64,000 nucleotides of DNA from Paludibaculum fermentans (lineage in GTDB: Bacteria > Acidobacteriota > Terriglobia > Bryobacterales > Bryobacteraceae). The notes under the pieces are model-generated. The model was not told where the DNA came from. It was given only the letters and a program-made list of their open reading frames with translations, and ran no database searches. Position numbers and translations under genes: made by a program. Every line of letters starts with the position of its first letter. The first letter of the stretch is position 1. Below, in pieces: positions 61,449 through 64,000 of the stretch. The stretch covers positions 1,550,001 through 1,614,000 of the forward strand of contig NZ_CP063849.1 of assembly GCF_015277775.1 (NCBI RefSeq), written 5' to 3'.

Positions 61449-63863
61449 ATGAAACACATTGAGGTCGAGTACAACCGGGAACTGCAGCCCCTTGAGGCCA
61501 TCCTGTCGGGCGTTAGGCGCCCGGGTGAGTTCTTCGTAGCCGGAACGCTCGAGATCCCCATGCCACGAGTGGAGGTGGAGGGTGCAGGCGCGCTATCTTT
61601 CCCGATACCCGTCCCGCAAATCCAGGCGATGCTGCAACACGCGGTCCGGGCGCCTTACGGACGTGGCGCGGACACAATTGTCGACACTTCCGTGCGCAAG
61701 GTCTGGCAGATTGCTCCAGACGCGGTAAAGGTTAGCGGCAAATCCTGGGCCGCCAGTTTCGACAGCATTCTTGCGAAGGTCATTGACGGGCTTGGCTGCC
61801 ACGGCAAATCCGTCTCAGCCGAACTCTACAAGATGCTTGTCTATGACCGCGGCGGGTTCTTCCTCCCTCACCGTGATACCGAAAAGACAACCGGGATGTT
61901 CGGGACCCTGGTTGTGACACTGCCCACCTTCCATCGCGGCGGGGCCCTCCGGATCCGTCACGCGGACCGGCAAGTCACGCTCGAGACCCATGCCACTGAT
62001 CCTTCCGAAGTCTCCTTCGCCGCCTTCTATTCCGATTGCGAACATGAAGTCCTGCCGGTTCAGGCCGGTCATCGGGTTTGCCTGCTCTACAACCTGATTC
62101 ACGAGGGGTCCAAGGGCAAGCGGCAGCTTCTGAAGGCACCGAACTACGAGCCGCAGGTCGCCGATGCGGCGATGATCCTCGAAGCGTATTGGAAGTCACC
62201 CGCGGCGCCCTTCAAGATCGCATGGCTCCTGGAACACCACTACAGCCCGGCAGGCCTTGCCTTCGCTTCACTGAAGGGCGCGGACGCCGCCAGAGCGCAA
62301 GCGCTGGTGCAAGCGGCGGGCCGCGCGAATTGCGTCGCACATCTTGGGGTCGTCCACATTGTGGAAACGGGGGCCGCCGAGTTGGAGGGCGGGTATTTCC
62401 ACGACCAGTGGGACGACGAACAGGAGGATGAGGATGAGCCCGAAGACTTCGAGTCTGTCTGCGTCGATGACACCTGGCAATTCCTGGATGAGTGGCGCGA
62501 CACGGAGGACAGGGCCGTTGAGTTTGGCCCCATTCCGCTCAGTGCCGGTGAACTGCTGCCCGCCGGCGCACTCGATAACGAATCTCCGGATGAGAGGCGC
62601 CTCACAGAGGCCACCGGCAACGAGGGAGCAAGCTATGAGCTGTCTTATCATCGAGCGGCGCTCGTAATCTGGCCTGCCAAACGCACGATCGACGTGCTGC
62701 TGCAAGCGGGCGCCGTCGCGGCCCTCCCGTACTTGAAGCAATTGGTGGCGGAAGGCCAGACAGCCCACGCCAAGGCTGTCGCGGCAGCGCGGCGGATTGT
62801 ACGTGCCTGGCCCACCCCCGCACAGCCGCAACCCTACATCCCAGCGGCTCGGGAGCCGCAATCGGCCGACCGAATAACGGTAATCTCCGCACTCGCCCAA
62901 CTGAAGGCTCCGGCGCTGCTTGAGCAATTCATAGTCGAGGCGGTCTTCCCCACCTTCGACGGATCGGAAAACACAGTCTTGCTGACAGCGGCCGCCGCAT
63001 TGGGAGCCAGGAAGGCCACCGAGGTCCTGGCGGCCCTGATCAAGATGCGCATCCGCGATCGGCCGGACGAGTGCGCGGAGTTGCTACTCGCGCTTGGCGC
63101 AAGCGATCCCCCGCCATCGTTTCGGAAGGTGGCCAAGGCCGCGCTTGAGGGGCTCGACACGATTGGAACTCGTGGCGTCAATCCCTTTGAGCGAGGGGAT
63201 CAGGGCCGCTACTGGCCAAGGACGGACGGGGTCAAAGCGGGGCATCTGAAGCCGCAATTCGTCACAAACCTGTTCGGGGCGCTGTCACTTTTCGGGGGGC
63301 GGACGCTGCACGACGAAGCTGCAGCCAAGCTCGCCTCGCGCCTGGAGGTCTTCCACCCCGTCACCCTACTCGTCCCTGCGATCGAACAACTTTGCTCGGA
63401 TCAGGATCCCATGCCCCCGGCCGTTGCGCGAGTCATCCAACAACTATGGACCAGCGCCGCGGAATACCTCCTTTTGCGCAGCGAGGTTCCGCCTCCTCCT
63501 CCGACAGACTGGCGTTTTGAGGTCAACCTCCCCTGCACCTGCATGGACTGCCGCGAGCTTCGCGCCTTTGCTCGCGATCCCAGCGAGAGTCTTCATCGTT
63601 TTCGTGTCAACAAGGATCGCCGCCGCCACCTGCATCAGATGATCGACCGGCACCGGCTCGATATGACCCACGTGACCGTGCGCACAGGTTCACCCCAGAC
63701 GCTGGTCTGCACCAAGGACCGCCGGACCTTCAAGGCGCGAATGCAGGAATACCATGACGAGCTCGCCGCCATGCGCAAGCTCTTGAAGCTGGCGCGTCAT
63801 TCCGCCGTGGACGCGGACCTATCGATAAGAATGGAGGCGGCCGTGAAGGCTGGCAGGATTTGA
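61449..63863 (+). CDS. Large protein with N-terminal 2-oxoglutarate/Fe(II) oxygenase domain
   Basis: The 804-residue protein has the oxygenase facial triad H141-x-D143 (FLPHRDTEKTTGMFGTLVV) and H199 (YSDCEHEVLPVQAGHRVCLL), with R209 in the position that binds 2-oxoglutarate. This makes residues 50-215 a prolyl-4-hydroxylase-like domain. The remaining 590 residues have an acidic stretch (WDDEQEDEDEPEDFE), a helical region with HEAT-like character and a Cys-bearing C-terminal part (CTCMDCRELRAFARD) that might bind metal. The C-terminal architecture is not recognised. It may hydroxylate a protein. It is separate from the cluster on the opposite strand. Confidence 0.8.
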   Translation: MKHIEVEYNRELQPLEAILSGVRRPGEFFVAGTLEIPMPRVEVEGAGALSFPIPVPQIQAMLQHAVRAPYGRGADTIVDTSVRKVWQIAPDAVKVSGKSWAASFDSILAKVIDGLGCHGKSVSAELYKMLVYDRGGFFLPHRDTEKTTGMFGTLVVTLPTFHRGGALRIRHADRQVTLETHATDPSEVSFAAFYSDCEHEVLPVQAGHRVCLLYNLIHEGSKGKRQLLKAPNYEPQVADAAMILEAYWKSPAAPFKIAWLLEHHYSPAGLAFASLKGADAARAQALVQAAGRANCVAHLGVVHIVETGAAELEGGYFHDQWDDEQEDEDEPEDFESVCVDDTWQFLDEWRDTEDRAVEFGPIPLSAGELLPAGALDNESPDERRLTEATGNEGASYELSYHRAALVIWPAKRTIDVLLQAGAVAALPYLKQLVAEGQTAHAKAVAAARRIVRAWPTPAQPQPYIPAAREPQSADRITVISALAQLKAPALLEQFIVEAVFPTFDGSENTVLLTAAAALGARKATEVLAALIKMRIRDRPDECAELLLALGASDPPPSFRKVAKAALEGLDTIGTRGVNPFERGDQGRYWPRTDGVKAGHLKPQFVTNLFGALSLFGGRTLHDEAAAKLASRLEVFHPVTLLVPAIEQLCSDQDPMPPAVARVIQQLWTSAAEYLLLRSEVPPPPPTDWRFEVNLPCTCMDCRELRAFARDPSESLHRFRVNKDRRRHLHQMIDRHRLDMTHVTVRTGSPQTLVCTKDRRTFKARMQEYHDELAAMRKLLKLARHSAVDADLSIRMEAAVKAGRI

Positions 63864-63963
63864 GCTTCTCGACGTCCACGATCACTGCTGGCGCTGAAGT
63901 CGTTCCGTGGCTCGCCTCGGCTGGGCCACTCGCCTACTCACCAATGTCGCCGCCGGAGCGGGA

Positions 63964-64000
63964 CTATTTTTTCCAGTACTCCTGGATCGTTCCTGACATC
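63964..64000 (-). CDS. Possible 3' end of a leftward gene at the window edge
   Basis: The minus strand ends MSGTIQEYWKK followed by TAG at 63964-63966, as might be the tail of a gene beginning beyond the window. Only 12 codons are visible, so this is a guess. Confidence 0.15.
   Translation of the reverse strand, partial: MSGTIQEYWKK

Overview
The window is GC-rich chromosomal DNA that looks like an acidobacterium of the Bryobacterales/Solibacteraceae type. This is inferred from gene content: a very large Oar-like TonB-dependent receptor with an N-terminal carboxypeptidase-regulatory domain, a PadR regulator overlapping an 880-residue permease of the acidobacterial ADOP type, two beta-propeller (Reg_prop/Y_Y_Y) sensor kinases each paired with a LuxR-type response regulator, a TPR-bearing Ser/Thr kinase, and many secreted one-off enzymes. 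No rRNA, tRNA, CRISPR array or replication origin was seen.

Layout. 1-5.3 kb is a sparse, eroded region: a partial gene at the left edge, three copies of a short repeat spaced 110 bp apart, an unknown Cys-containing protein, and a decayed AbiE-type toxin-antitoxin locus whose toxin has been cut off against an unrelated membrane protein. 5.8-10.1 kb holds a propeller sensor kinase, its response regulator and a DoxX-like protein. 10.3-12.7 kb is a sigma-54 activator gene split by an IS3-like element with 14-bp flanking repeats. 13-16.6 kb is the Oar-like receptor. 17.3-20.3 kb is padR plus the ABC permease. 20.4-27.8 kb carries secreted or envelope proteins: a metallophosphoesterase, a MotA/TolQ-like protein, a metzincin-like protease with a TPR partner, and a GH110-like beta-helix enzyme.

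27.8-36.9 kb is the housekeeping core. Leftward: iscS-mnmA (tRNA 2-thiolation) and a lipid A-type acyltransferase. Rightward: SAM hydrolase, mutM, a homocysteine methyltransferase/MTHFR fusion, tsaC and a secreted protein. A clear 6S RNA then lies directly in front of a YmdB-type phosphodiesterase. 37.5-39.6 kb has an unusual MPN-like/ExeA-like fusion and a methyltransferase. 40.1-46.9 kb is a complete tripartite RND pump with a divergent ArsR repressor and a strongly dyadic operator region between them. 47.2-50.7 kb has a truncated-lobe Ser/Thr kinase with TPRs, a DJ-1/PfpI protein and an FkbM methyltransferase.

50.8-61.3 kb is a leftward glycan-use cluster: propeller sensor kinase, response regulator, GH16, FAD oxidoreductase, GH31 and a hexuronate-type MFS transporter. 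The most plausible reading is a two-component-controlled polysaccharide catabolic locus. 61.4-63.9 kb encodes a large 2-oxoglutarate/Fe(II) oxygenase fusion.

The strongest candidates for something undescribed are the MPN/ExeA-like fusion with both active sites degraded, the two-component/GH16/FAD/GH31/MFS cluster, the 2OG-oxygenase fusion, and the IS insertion with its long target repeat and embedded perfect hairpin.
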